DNA of 64,000 nt. It comes from Ampelomyces quisqualis (Eukaryota; Ascomycota; Dothideomycetes; Pleosporales; Phaeosphaeriaceae). The position numbers were made by a program, and so were the translations under genes. A model generated the notes under the pieces. That model was not told the DNA's origin, did no database searches, and saw only the letters and a list, made by a program, of their open reading frames with translations. Of this stretch, positions 11,539-22,207 are shown piece by piece. Numbering within the stretch: the first letter of the stretch is position 1; each line of letters begins with the position of its first letter. The stretch spans positions 248,001-312,000 of the forward strand of contig JAGTXZ010000019.1 in the NCBI GenBank assembly GCA_018398575.1. The letters are read 5' to 3'.

Positions 11539-13008
11539 ATGCCGCTTGGTCTCAACAACCCGCTGCCGTCGTCGATGAGCAGTAAGTGTCTCGCGGGCGC
11601 AGTCGGCGCCTGTGACGGCCGGTGACGTCGGGACTCGGCTGACAGCTGGACCCCAATCAGGCGAGTGCCGGAAGACGGGCAAGATTCTGGCATCTTTTGT
11701 CGACCCGCGACAGGCTTTTGGGCCCGACAAGATCATCCCGCCGCAGGTGCTTGCCAATGCAAAGGTACGAGTGCACTCGCCCGCAAAGACGCCCAGCGCT
11801 TGCACGACCCGTGACACCACTGACGGCACGTGACTCGTCTGCAGGGCCTCGCCATCCTCACCGTCTTCAAGGCCGGCTTCCTCGGCACCGCGCGCTTCGG
11901 GTCCGGTGTGGTCGTTGCTCGTCTCGCCGACGGCTCGTGGTCGGCGCCCACAGCCATCGGCACCATCGGCGGCGGCTTCGGCGGCCAGATTGGCTTCGAG
12001 CTCACCGACTTCGTCTTCATCCTCAACGACGCCTCGGCCGTGCGCACGTTTGCGCAGGCGGGGTCGCTGACGCTGGGCGGCAACGTGTCGATAGCCGCAG
12101 GGCCCGTGGGCCGCAACGCCGAAGCCGCCGGCGCAGCGAGCCTGAAGAGCGTGGCCGGCATCTTCAGCTACAGCAAAACCAAGGGCCTCTTTGCAGGCGT
12201 CAGTCTCGAGGGCAGCGGCATCATCGAGCGACGAGACGCCAACGAGAAGCTGTACGGCCGCCGATGGACAGCACGCGAGCTGCTCAGCGGCCAGGTCCCT
12301 CCGCCGCCGGCCGCCGAACCTCTCCTCCGCGTCCTGAATTCGAGAGTCTTCTCCGGAGTAGCCGGCGCGGCCAACGTGCACAGCGAATCCGCCATGTACA
12401 ACGACATCCCCGTGTACGATGACTCGCACGATAACGTCGTCTGGCAAGGTCGCCGGGGCAGCGCCATGGGCGAGGGTGTGCGAAGAGACCGCACTGGCTC
12501 AAGAGGCACCGCCGATGAAGCCTACCAGTACAGCGACCGTTCCCAGCGCGCATCGCCGTGGCAAGATGATGTGTACGACCGGCAACCGCAGTCCGCAGGC
12601 GCCGTCGGCCGCTCCTTTTCGACGCGCGCAAACCCCCACGAGACATTCGATCGCATGGACACGGGAAGAAGCCGCGCGTCGACCTTCCATGACGAATACT
12701 CCTTCAGCGACCGCAAGCCCGGACGGCCGACGGCTCCCAAGCCTGCATTCGGCCAGAAGAAGGCCGGCCTGGGTTCCGATCAAGCGATTGCAAAATTCAC
12801 ATTTGACGCGGATCAGCCAGGCGACCTGGGCTTCAAGAAGGGCGACGTCATTACCATCCTCAAAAAGACAGACAACGAGACCGATTGGTGGACTGGAAGG
12901 GTAGGCACGCGAGAAGGCATCTTCCCGAGGTAAGCCACTTTACCCATCTGCTTGTGAAACACAGCTCGTGACTAACACATGTGCAGCAACTACGTCGAAA
13001 CCGTATGA
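11539..13008 (+). CDS. LSB3: LSB3/YSC84-like SYLF-SH3 protein
   Basis: Predicted join of 11539-11581, 11661-11764, 11845-12929 and 12987-13008, 417 residues. The introns are GT...AG and the frame is continuous across all three. The N-terminal half is a SYLF (DUF500/Ysc84) domain, about residues 15-225, with the family's GKILASFVDP, KGLAILTVFKAGFLG, IGTIGGGFGGQIG and SKTKGLFAGVSLEGS blocks. A Ser/Arg/Asp-rich disordered linker follows, then a C-terminal SH3 domain (about 362-417) with AKFTFDADQPGDLGF and the closing IFPSNYVE. That closing motif is split by the last intron, which supports the splice model. In yeasts Lsb3 and Ysc84 bind Las17 and lipids and bundle actin at endocytic patches. The family call is firm; which yeast paralogue it matches is not. 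Its promoter is only about 190 bp from the RIP-mutated block. Confidence 0.93.
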
Positions 13009-13637
13009 GCATTGCCAAGTATCGCAGTACATGACCATCGATACCCTTTTTACCATTCTCCTTTGGCACGCACATTCGCAACTGATATTCCATGGGAAAG
13101 ATACCACAAGATCTGCATATAGCTCGGTTGCTTACATACACTTTCTACCATGCAATGCGCAACGTCTCCCTTCCACTGTGTGTAAGACAGGTCTCGATGT
13201 CGTGTCGAGGGTGCAGCATTTTGCGCGCAGGATGTATTATGCAGTGTCCACCTCGCTTATCCTCGTCACATGATTTACGTATCCGTCACCGTATTAGGCC
13301 TTTGCCGATACATTTTCGGTTTCTGAAGCCAAATAAGCTGGGTGAAGTACTGGTCGAACAATACGCATTCGCGACATGTAAAAGTGCCAAGGAGGAGCAT
13401 GTGTAATACCCTTGTTCTCCAGTGACGTACGCTCCGAACCACCGTTGGTGCCGTCAGGATGCCTGCAAGTGGTACTAATGGGGAAGGTACGCGCGAACTA
13501 CTGTTCCTCTTACCCCTCTTTGAGACGGCCATCGGAGAGTAAAGTACATGACGCACAAGCTACTCCCAACAGGTTTATGGGGAACTTGACATAGCAAAGT
13601 CTTAATTTGTTCATGACCTCCGGCATCGAGACGGACT
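13009..13637. other. Intergenic, LSB3 to amidase
   Basis: 3' flank of the SYLF-SH3 gene and promoter of the amidase gene; about 630 bp with no supported gene, repeat or RNA. Confidence 0.6.
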
Positions 13638-15484
13638 ATGGCAACATCGAACTGGCAAGCTATCGCTAAGCAGAAGCGCGATGCTATCTTTGCTGCTATA
13701 CCCCAAGAATGGCGCATCTCGAACCCTCCGTCAGTCGAAGAACTACCAGACGTAACGCAATACATCGAGCAGTTTCTCTCAAAAGAAGAGCTCGACATCA
13801 CAGCATGCAGCGCCGACCAGATTGCGCAAAAGTGCGGATCGGGAAAATGGACTGCCGAAGCCGTAACACGTGCATTCTGCCACCGCGCAGCCCTCGCACA
13901 TCAACTTTTAAACTGCTTGCACGAAATATTCTTCGATGCGGCGACACAAGATGCGAAGAATCTCGACATTTATTACCAGGAACACAAACGCACCAAGGGC
14001 CCGTTACATGGCGTGCCGGTGTCGCTCAAGGATCAGTTCCATGTCAAAGGCGTCGAGACGACCATGGGGTATGTAGGTTGGATAGGGACGTTTGAAGGCC
14101 AGAAGGGCACAGGGAAAGAGAAGGTGTATGACAGTGACATGGTGACGATGTTGAGGAATGCCGGGGCGGTGCTGTTTTGTAAGACGAGTGTGCCACATAC
14201 GCTAATGTCAGGAGAGACAGTGAACAATATCATTGGGTACACTTTGAATCCAAAGAATAGAAGGCTGACAGCTGGTGGGTCTTCGGGTGGTGAGGGTGCG
14301 CTTATCGGTATACGAGGATGTAAGTGAAGCATACCCGTGCAGATATCGGGACTTTGTGGCTGACGGCTTTGTCTATAGCACCACTTGGACTAGGCTCCGA
14401 TATAGGCGGATCAATTCGGATTCCTGCTGCTTTCAACGGGCTCTACGGTCTCCGTCCATCAACAGGTCGCCTTCCCTATCAGGGTATGGCGAATACCATG
14501 GATGGCCAGAACAGCATTCTCTCCGTCGTTGGACCCATAGCTACAAACGCTGCCTCCCTCCGCCTCATCACCCAAGCCTTCCTCGATGCCAAACCTTGGG
14601 ACTTTGACCCCCTTGTCCACGAACTCCCCTGGAGCTTCCAAGCAGAAAATAGCATCAACGAGAACATCCACGATGGCCGCGGCATGTCCAAGCGCGGCGG
14701 CAAACTGTGTTTCGGGCTCCTAAAAACCGACGGCATCGTGGGCCCCATGCCGCCCATTACCCGCGCCATGAACACGCTCGTATCCGCCCTCGAAGCCGCC
14801 GGCCACAACGTCATACCCTGGACCCCGCCCTCGCACCGCACAATCAACGAGACGGGGTTCAAAGCGTGGATCTTCGACGCCGGACGCGACGTCAAATCTG
14901 CATTCGCACTCTCTGGCGAACCCATGGCCAAGCAAGTCTCCTTGTACTCAAACCTTAAAGAAGAGCAGGAATTCAGCGCTACGGATATCGCGGCAACGAA
15001 TAGAGAGATACGTGCCTTGAAGAAAGAATATCTGAGTTATTGGAATAGTACGGTGGCAAAGACGACGACGGGGAGGGCTGTGGATGCGGTGATTTGTCCG
15101 CTTGCGCCGTTTCCGGCGGCCAGAGAGGGCAGGTACAAGTACTACGGGTACTCGACGTGGGTGAACTTGCTGGATTACACGGCAGTCACTGTTCCCGTGA
15201 CAACGGTGGACAAGAGTATTGATGGCAAGGATGAGGGGTATGATGCTGTTGATGAGACAGATAGGGAGATTCAAGAGGATTGTAAGTTTTCGTTTCCTTT
15301 TCGTGTGGTAGTGTTGCGTGGCAAGGTGGTGGGGAACTAAAGTACTAACCTGAACGAAACAGATGATCCGGAGATATACGATGGCGCGCATGTCGGTTTA
15401 CAAATTGTGGGTAAGAGACTGCAAGAGGAGAAGATCTTGGCTATTGCGGCGTATGTCGAAAGTCTACTTGGGGCGAGTCAGTAA
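13638..15484 (+). CDS. Amidase signature family hydrolase
   Basis: Predicted join of 13638-14319, 14379-15281 and 15363-15484, 568 residues. Both introns are GT...AG, and the second has an ACTAAC branch site. The amidase-signature catalytic triad is visible: the Lys in PVSLKDQ (about residue 131), the cis-Ser region in AGGSSGGEGALIG (about 211) and the nucleophile Ser in GLGSDIGGSIRIPA (about 237), the last reached only after intron 1 is removed. The C-terminus (EIYDGAHVGLQIVGKRL) is typical of fungal acetamidase/fatty-acid-amide-hydrolase-like enzymes that hydrolyse a carboxamide to acid and ammonia. No signal peptide is evident, suggesting cytosolic action. The substrate cannot be read from sequence, and the gene has no pathway neighbours. 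Confidence 0.93.
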
Positions 15485-16169
15485 GCACAGCGGTTCAAAT
15501 GAAGAACAGGAGACATGAATGGCATTGTTGTTACAAAAAGTGGTATGCGGAAACAACCATGTACATGATTGCTTTTGCGGTAGAGGTTTACTAGCTTGAG
15601 ATCAGATATTTAAAGCACCCAATCAGTGGAAAGTAAGTGTTGACTAGAGTATAGCGTATACTAGGGGCATAGCGAAAAAAAAACGTCGTATAAACATGTT
15701 CCAAGTACTTTTTCTTCTCCTTTTTCTTTAAGGAAACATATGTTTTTGAGCTTATCTGGAGACTACTTGGGAAGGCTAGAATTAGTCTACGTTTAGTGTT
15801 AGTTTAGAGCAAGGGTTGTAGAGTACAAGAAATATGTTTCAAGTCAACTGAGGTACCGTTGCAGGAAAAAGATCTTATGCAACTTTGGCATATTAGGTAT
15901 TTACCGCAACAGGTACATCCTAAAGTCATTGAACATGCTAACGCGGTCTAGATCCTGTTTCTGCCGCACGCGGGCACGCACTGTTGTTACTTTTGGCTCA
16001 GGGACTAGAAGCTGAAAAAAACGAACGCAGCTCAACCACGCCTAGCAACTGAAAATCTTCCTTTTTGGATGAAAAATTTATGTATTAGCCCTATTCGAGC
16101 AACCTGTCCCCAAATATGCCTCGCTAGCTACTATAACTTTTTTGGGGGGGGTGAAATCTGGCGTCCATC
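15485..16169. other. Intergenic, amidase to B3/B4 relic
   Basis: Moderately AT-rich spacer of about 685 bp without supported genes; homopolymer runs occur near 15677 (A) and 16139-16149 (T then G). Confidence 0.5.
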
Positions 16170-16885
16170 ATGCCAACCCTTAAGCCCAAACGTATCTTGT
16201 CTGCCGCACACATCACCCCAGAAGTCTTTACCCTACGACCAGATTACCACGCCCTCCTCCTCATCTCAATCAACACCCCCCCTAGCCCCAGCGACGCACA
16301 ATCAGAAGCGTCCGTGTGCACCGCCGAACAAGCCGCCAAATCCGCACTCGCGTCTGCGCCCATCCATCAAACCCCCCACGTCCTCGCCTGGCGCGACGCA
16401 TACAAAGCGTCTGGTACCAAGCCCCCAAAAACACTGAATAGTCTCGAAGCACTTGTCAAAAGAGTAGACGTCGGCTTGCCGCGGGTGAATGGGTGGACGG
16501 ATATATGCAAGGGTGAAAGCATCAAGCATACGGTTCCAATGGGCGGTGAAGATGTAGACCAGTACATTGGCGCACCGTTTTTGATTCGCGCTACGGGCGA
16601 GGAGAAGTTCATGACGAAGTCGGGCGGGGAAGACGTCACGGATCACCCTAAATTGGGTGAAGTAGTCTGGTGTGATGGCGAGGGGGTCACGTGTAGATTG
16701 TAGAATTGGAGACATTATGCTAGGACAGAGTTGAGCGCGTGCACGACGAATGTGCTGTTTATCATCGAGGTGCTGGGGGGGTGGGGGATGAGGGATTGGG
16801 TGCTGTGGCGGATGAGTTGGAGGTGATGTTGAAGGGGATGGGGGAGGGAGGGGAGTTTTGGCACAATTTTTTGAGAATGGAGTGA
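16170..16885 (+). pseudogene. B3/B4 tRNA-binding-domain protein, disrupted
   Basis: From ATG 16170 the frame encodes 177 residues of a stand-alone B3/B4 domain protein (the fold of the phenylalanyl-tRNA synthetase beta-subunit editing region). The blocks VLAWRDAYKASGTKPPKTLN, SIKHTVPMGGED, GAPFLIRATGEEKF and GEVVWCDGEGVTCR are in the family order. The frame stops at TAG 16701-16703, in the middle of a block normally ending in a W-N-W-R sequence. The same frame continues after the stop with NWRHYARTELSACTTN and FIIEVL. A one-base shift in a seven-G run (about 16775-16781) is then needed to reach a plausible C-terminus ending at 16883-16885. So the gene has one nonsense change and one frameshift relative to the family. 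A truncated but functional 177-residue product cannot be excluded, nor can homopolymer sequencing error for the second lesion. Confidence 0.75.
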
Positions 16886-17465
16886 AGGGAGGTAGATGGT
16901 TAGGTAAGGTGGTAAAGAAAATGTGTAGTTGAGCGTCTTGGAATCATACCACCAGATCGGGCGGTACGGAGGCGTTGTCGACTTTCACCCCCCTTCGGAA
17001 GTTATGATCAGGGTATGATCAAAGCAGATTCACAGACTCACGTCCCTTTTCTCGCTTCCAAACCTCACCCGCAGCTGTGGTGATCTTTCTCGATACCCAA
17101 CACGTTTACCCCACACTCCTTACTCCCCCACATACCGCTGCAGTACAGCTCAGGAATCATACGCCTATCTCTGTTCCTAATTTACCCCATGGCGGGTATC
17201 TTCAAGCGTGACCATCGGCGATTTAGCTTCAACTGCCGAATTCAGTGTCCTTCCAATCAGGCCCGGGCGTGGAATTAACATGTCGACACAAAAGATGGTG
17301 ACTGGGAGACCTTTCATTGCCGAGAGTTGACGGTTCGAGTGCCAATATGCATGCTGATGCTCGTGGTATAACGAGGGCAGTATGTTGCAGTACAAGTAGC
17401 TCTGTGAACGTCACTCACAGTGAACAATTGTTCGCCAGTTTTGTTCGAGTTGACACACTTGTTCC
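16886..17465. other. Intergenic, 580 bp
   Basis: Spacer between the two broken genes; no supported feature. Confidence 0.5.
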
Positions 17466-18360
17466 ATGATGCATTGGAACACTCTTGCTACTGGCACGCT
17501 CCTCGCCCAATCTGCTGCCGCACAGAACATGCTGCGCTTCGCATGTTCGCAACTAACTGTCGAGCGCGCCGACCCCCTCGTCGCACTGGGCATGCGTCAA
17601 TCCCCCCACACACATCAAATCATTGGCGGAAACTCTTTCAACTTGACCGTAAGCCTCTCTTACCCTTCCTTCCCACCCACCCCATGCCAACTTATCAATC
17701 AGATGGAGCCTGGCAAGAACGGCGAGGGGTTTGCGCCGTGCGATGCGCAAGACACCGCTGAACTACCGAATCAATTCTGCCCCGGCGGGATCCGCGCGAC
17801 CATCATCTTCCCGAGTTTTTGGAACGGCAAGGATTTGGATAGTCTGGATCACAAGAGCCATGTGGCATATAGTAATGGTGGGGGGCTGGGCACGCCAAAC
17901 TGTCCTAGCTCACATCCTGTGGCGATTCCACAGGTAATGTACGAGGTGATGTGGGATACGGGCAGGTACAAGAATGATGCGTGGTATGGGGCGAGTAAGC
18001 AGCCATTTGTTTTACAGCTTTGGCGATGGGTAGTAACTACTTTCCACCTTTTTTTCCCTCTGTTCGGTCCCCTGCAGAGGTCAAAGGGATTTGAACGACC
18101 GATTCGCTGACGCGTGAATCGTAGAAAGGGCTATGGTCAGCAATGGGGACTACCTCTTCGGTTGGAAAGACGACTCGCTGCAAAAAGCCATGGATGCCCT
18201 GCCATCTGGTAAATGCGCGAATGCAAACTGGAGCGTGCTCAAGATTCAGTCTGCAAAGGACGCAACTGCGTGTACGAAGAAGCAGCAGGTTGTCGAGGAT
18301 GTTGGCAATTTAGGCAATTGGCTCAAAGAACTTCCTGCTGGTGTAGTGGTCGGGGTCTAG
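17466..18360 (+). pseudogene. Secreted DUF1996-family protein, internally deleted and frameshifted
   Basis: A signal-peptide-like start (MMHWNTLATGTLLAQSAAAQ, ATG 17466) leads into MLRFACSQLTVERADPLV and HQIIGGNSFNLT, the N-terminal hallmark of DUF1996 proteins. A GT...AG intron (17649-17702) follows. The next exon opens with MEPG but then jumps straight to CPGGIRATIIFP, KSHVAYSN, HPVAIPQVMYEVMWDT, so about 100 residues normally between these blocks are missing. Further on, the expected F-G-D-G block is one base out of frame after QPFVL (about 18013). The last block, NGDYLFGWKDDSL to VVEDVGN (18133-18360), is again shifted by one base. No splice choice I tried restores one frame. The pieces are collinear on the plus strand. 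Family function is unknown; members are secreted. Confidence 0.7.
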
Positions 18361-18706
18361 ACATCCGACGCACACAAGCAAGGAGAGTTGTAGAAGAATC
18401 AGGGACTAGTCAAGACTTGCCAGTCAAAAGTGACCGACTATCGTGGTTGTCAACACAGCAACGCTTGCCTTCGACGACTGGCGAGATGAGAAAAGGTACG
18501 TTGAGACAAGCTCCAGCACTGTCTTGCTTGGCCCCACACGCTTACTCTCCGCATCCACAAGTTCCTAACGTCACCGTAAACCACCTCGCCTTCTCTTCAA
18601 CCCTCAAAATGACACGTGGAACAAATCCAGGTCTGTGCAAAACATATTCAGCCACCTTGTTGTCGAATTTATTCTGTCGCGTCGTCCATGCCTCTTCTTC
18701 GTCTTC
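18361..18706. other. Convergent intergenic spacer
   Basis: Lies between the DUF1996 relic (+) and the next gene (-). Open frames here have no coding character. Confidence 0.4.
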
Positions 18707-19531
18707 TTACCACCATCTGTCATCCTCTGGCTCCGCTGCCGAACGGCGCTTCATATTCTGCGTCCATGGTGGCGACGAAGGAGGCGTAAGATACGTATCG
18801 ACACCAGATACGAGTCTGACTGATGGGCGTTTGCCTTGTCGTGCCTGTCGCATGGCAAGGCGGAGAGTTGCTGAGCTGGCAATAGTCTTTCGCTCCAATG
18901 GTGGTAAGCCCAAGGCTTTGTTTCTGTCATTCACAGTCGGTTCTGGCATCGAACGGTGCTGTGCTTGAAGTTCACCGTTCGGGCGCGTTTGTTCGCGGCT
19001 TAGGTCTCGGTGATGAGGGGCAGACGATTTGTAGTTGCCAACTGGGGTCGAGTACTCAGGCTGTTTCTGGACGGAAGAGCGCCGGAGAGATGGTAGCAGG
19101 CCTTGTCTCATCTTGTCGTGTTCTGCTTTGTGTTGTGCTGCCCTTGTCTTGTTGGCTCTTTTTCGCTGCTTCCGCTTGCTGGCATTCTCTCCTCGACTGC
19201 CGTTACTTGTAGCACCGTCGCTTGAGGCATTGTCTGGAACGCTCTCAATTTGATCGTCTGATTCGTGTTGTACGCCGCCGGGATGCGCTCCTCGCTGAGA
19301 TTGTTGTATAGACGCTGACGACGACTGCTTGGAACTGCCTGTTAGCAAGTAAGAATGTTCCGCCAATGCATCCACAACGCTGCTGTACACCTCGATCTGA
19401 CGTTGTGGTGGATTCGAGCAGCGCTGTAAAATGACATGTAGGTCGTGGCACAAATTGGGTTGACGACCTGCGTTGTAGGCCATTGTGTGAGGTAGAAAGT
19501 TGTGCTGTCCGGGTAATGCTGACATGTGCAA
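18707..19531 (-). CDS. Uncharacterised disordered protein
   Basis: Single-exon frame of 274 codons. I do not recognise a family. The N-terminal 60 residues look folded and helical (CHDLHVILQRCSNPPQRQIE, SVVDALAEHSYLL). The middle is Ser/Gln/Asn-rich with a Lys/Arg-rich basic patch (ASKRKQRKRANKTRAAQ) that could serve nuclear localisation. The end carries a compact TLRLAMRQARQGKRPSVRLV block and a YLTPPSSPP motif. There is no signal peptide or membrane segment. An internal start at MSALPGQ (two codons in) is equally possible. The coding call rests on length and on structured-then-disordered composition; there is a longer shadow frame on the other strand over part of it. Confidence 0.6.
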   Translation of the reverse strand: MHMSALPGQHNFLPHTMAYNAGRQPNLCHDLHVILQRCSNPPQRQIEVYSSVVDALAEHSYLLTGSSKQSSSASIQQSQRGAHPGGVQHESDDQIESVPDNASSDGATSNGSRGENASKRKQRKRANKTRAAQHKAEHDKMRQGLLPSLRRSSVQKQPEYSTPVGNYKSSAPHHRDLSREQTRPNGELQAQHRSMPEPTVNDRNKALGLPPLERKTIASSATLRLAMRQARQGKRPSVRLVSGVDTYLTPPSSPPWTQNMKRRSAAEPEDDRWW

Positions 19532-20051
19532 AGATGTGGTAGGTGTGAGGCTTTCCTGGAGTCATTGATAGCTGGAAAGTGCTCTGCTAGTCCAAGACGC
19601 GTTGCAGCAGGAGCTCGTGTTGTCGTCAAATACACAACCGAAACAGGCAAGAGCAACGAAAGCAGACCTCACTTCCAAAGTCACCAACCCGCAACGTGAT
19701 GAGCTTCCAAGGATGCCACGAAGGAAAATATATGCACGATTATTAAATAATGTATAAACATCTTGTCCCCCAAAGCTTCCGGGAGCAAGACCCTCGCCGC
19801 CAACAAAGAAGATGGGTATAGTCGAGTAACGCAGTAAGCTGACCAGGTATATACAGCTTTGAACAAGGAACAAACGGCCGCCGGGTGTGGTGAATGCAGA
19901 AAAGAAACATAGTAGTGCGACACGCAGAGAATCGAGAATTTTTACAGGGTGGGGTATCATCCGAGTATCACGGCGCCGCAGGGCTCCGGCCCTTTTCTTT
20001 CTGGACCTTCTTTTGCTTCTCTCGGAACGTGGCGTGGTTGAGAGGATGGGA
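19532..20051. other. Intergenic, 520 bp
   Basis: Promoter of the preceding minus-strand gene and 3' flank of the zinc-finger gene; nothing else supported. Confidence 0.45.
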
Positions 20052-21857
20052 TCACGACCCCATGCCTAAACCTCGGTCATTTTGGCCAACGAAGTTCGCA
20101 GTGAGGCCCATGTCCATGCCAAGAAATTGATCTTGGTGGCTTTGGATGTCTTCCATGCCAGTCGCCATGGTGATGCCGCCCTGCATGCCGTTTACGGCGT
20201 TTTGGTTGATTGCGTGTGGCTCCATCATTTGGACGCTCGGGCGGCGACTGCTCGCTGCTGAGCCCATCCGCGAGACATGCTGGACGTGGGGAGATAGTTG
20301 CTGATGCTGGTGCGGTGAGAAGTTTTGGTTGCGGGATTGGTTCATGTGTTGGTGGGCTGCGGCCCATGCGTGGGCTTGGGCGTGGGCGTGGGCGTGCAAC
20401 TGTGCTTGAGCTTGCGCTTGCGCTTGCGCTTGAGCTTGCGAGACGTGCATCTGGTTCTGCATGTGTGCTTGGACCTGGTGCGTGTGGTGGAGAGATGTCG
20501 GGTGGAGGGGCATGTGATGTTGTTGCTGGTGGGCAAGGCGAAGGGGCTGTGGGTGATGCTCGTTCATCGAGTGGTCTTCTGGCGGGGTGTGCTGACCAAG
20601 ATCGAGGTCGTCGTCGCCGTCCCCTTGTGCGTCTATCTGATCGCTGCCGGGCTCATCGGCGACGGTGGGAGGGGCAGTCAAGGGCAGACCCTCCACCTTC
20701 ACCGGGCTGGCGTGGCGCGGCTGATGCACGGCAGCGCATGGGTGAGGCGCGGTGCTGGCGGTGGAGCAGCTGCGGGTGCTTGCGGGCGGGCCGGGCAGAG
20801 GCCGCTGGGCCGCCATACCGGACGCGCTGGCCTGGCGCTCTCGCACCACGCGCCGCCACTTGTCTATCAGGCGGTCATAATCCCAGTCCCGGAAGTCCAT
20901 GACGTGGTTGCCCAGCTCGGCCGCGGTGCCAGGGCCCAGGCTGATGGTGGTGGGCGAGGCGCGGGGCGCTTGCAGACGGTCCAGCTCGCGCCGCGCCGTC
21001 TCGAGCTGCGCTTCGGCGTCGCGCCGCCGGCCGTCGGCCCGCGCATAGCAGCGCAGCGTCTCCAGCTGCCAGTACTCCTGCCGCTCGCGCTCGCTGTGGC
21101 GCATCCAGTGGCTGAAGGCGTCGGCGATGTGGCAGAACAGCTTCTGCGGGTCGGGGTCGACGAGCGGCGGCGTGGGCAGCGGCGCGTGGGCAGCGGCGCG
21201 GCTGGTGTGGCGCTGGCGCAACAGCCGCCCGCGGACCAGCTTGTTCAGCGCGTCCAGCTGCTTCGCGCCGGGCGGCGTCGTCGACCACGACGCGGCGGTG
21301 GGGAAGGGCGTCGGCGAGAAGAGCGTCGGCGGCGGCGGCAGCATGTGCAGGCAGAGGGCCGGGAAGCTGAGCGTGCACGGGTCCAGGTCGAAGAGCGCGG
21401 CGCCGCACGCCTGTGCGCTGGCCTCGCGCACGCTGTTCAGCAGCGCCCGCAGCGCCATCGCCGTCGCACTCGCAGTCTCGGCCGCGTCGGGCGGCGCCGG
21501 GGGGGTCACGTGCCGCGACGCCCGCACGCGCGCGCGCTGCGTCCTGGCCCTGCCGCCGGGCGTCTTCCCGTGCGGCTGCGCGTCCGCTGCGTCGCCGCCG
21601 TCGTTGCTGCACAGCGAGCCGCTGCCCTTGGCCTGCCGCCGCGTGATGCCGCCGCGCAGCTCGCGGATCTGGTCGACCACGTGCACGCCGTCGGCGGGCT
21701 TCGGGTTCTTGGGGCGGATGTACAGGTCGAGATGCCGCCCCAGGCTCGACGAGGTGAAGGACTGTCCGCAGAACGGGCACGTCTTGTCCTTGGCCGCCTT
21801 CAGCGGCTGGGTGTCGGGCGTCGCAGCGCGGGGCGTCGCGCTGTCGGGTCCGTCCAT
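20052..21857 (-). CDS. Zinc-finger protein with Q/H-rich C-terminal tail
   Basis: Single exon, 601 residues from ATG 21857 (an upstream in-frame ATG at 21950 would add 31). Near the N-terminus CPFCGQSFTSSSLGRHLDLY forms a Rad18/UBZ-like CCH finger followed by a conserved-looking block, KNPKPADGVHVVDQIRELRG and GITRRQ. The usual fourth ligand position is Tyr. The middle contains a helical region (FCHIADAFSHWMRHSERERQ) with a coiled-coil-like stretch (DAEAQLETARRELDRLQ) and a DWDYDRLIDKWRRVV block. The C-terminal third is low-complexity Q/H/A, including perfect QA and HA dipeptide runs (about 20367-20440). This looks like a nuclear regulatory or DNA-repair-associated protein; I cannot name its function. 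The high GC of the gene produces a long spurious antisense frame. Confidence 0.8.
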   Translation of the reverse strand: MDGPDSATPRAATPDTQPLKAAKDKTCPFCGQSFTSSSLGRHLDLYIRPKNPKPADGVHVVDQIRELRGGITRRQAKGSGSLCSNDGGDAADAQPHGKTPGGRARTQRARVRASRHVTPPAPPDAAETASATAMALRALLNSVREASAQACGAALFDLDPCTLSFPALCLHMLPPPPTLFSPTPFPTAASWSTTPPGAKQLDALNKLVRGRLLRQRHTSRAAAHAPLPTPPLVDPDPQKLFCHIADAFSHWMRHSERERQEYWQLETLRCYARADGRRRDAEAQLETARRELDRLQAPRASPTTISLGPGTAAELGNHVMDFRDWDYDRLIDKWRRVVRERQASASGMAAQRPLPGPPASTRSCSTASTAPHPCAAVHQPRHASPVKVEGLPLTAPPTVADEPGSDQIDAQGDGDDDLDLGQHTPPEDHSMNEHHPQPLRLAHQQQHHMPLHPTSLHHTHQVQAHMQNQMHVSQAQAQAQAQAQAQLHAHAHAQAHAWAAAHQHMNQSRNQNFSPHQHQQLSPHVQHVSRMGSAASSRRPSVQMMEPHAINQNAVNGMQGGITMATGMEDIQSHQDQFLGMDMGLTANFVGQNDRGLGMGS

Positions 21858-22207
21858 GGTGGCCAGTCGCACAAGGCTTGTGCTGCGGGAGGGAACGTCG
21901 AGTCGGTCGGCAGCTTCATGCCCATGCCGTGCGAGAGAGATGCTGCGCAAAAGGAGAGTGGCATGTCAGCCGACGAACCGACACCGGCTGGGCGCTGCAA
22001 GCACAGGGAGCGGCGCGTGGTTCTGCAGAGTCTACCGAGTATACTGCCAGACGTTGCCCCTAAACACGGCCGCCTGGCGCTCAGGAGCTCGCCATCAGGT
22101 CACGTGTCCATGCTCGACGCGGGTCGGCAGCCGTGCAGCCCGAGACGGGAACGCTAGCTAGCACATGGCAGCTCGAGCCTCGCATGCTCCGTACTCCGTA
22201 CCGCACT
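21858..22207. other. Intergenic, zinc-finger promoter and ABC-F 3' flank
   Basis: About 350 bp between two minus-strand genes; no supported feature. Confidence 0.45.

Noticed and set aside
11491..12447. 318-codon minus-strand open frame over the LSB3-like gene
   Set aside because: It is the shadow of the SYLF coding exon; the plus-strand frame has the domain blocks and splice continuity.
17320..17345. tRNA B-box-like GGTTCGAGTGCC
   Set aside because: No A-box or cloverleaf could be folded around it. A similar word on the minus strand near 30630-30650 also failed to form a T-stem. I found no supportable tRNA gene in the window, though a covariance-model scan would be decisive.
13638..18360. 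Amidase, B3/B4 and DUF1996 genes as a metabolic gene cluster
   Set aside because: The three share only orientation; two are broken, and no backbone synthase, transporter or pathway regulator is nearby.
20325..22157. 610-codon plus-strand open frame opposite the zinc-finger gene
   Set aside because: It is antisense to a gene with a recognisable finger and coiled coil. Its translation is a monotonous Arg/Gly/Val/Ala mix typical of the reverse strand of GC-rich coding DNA.
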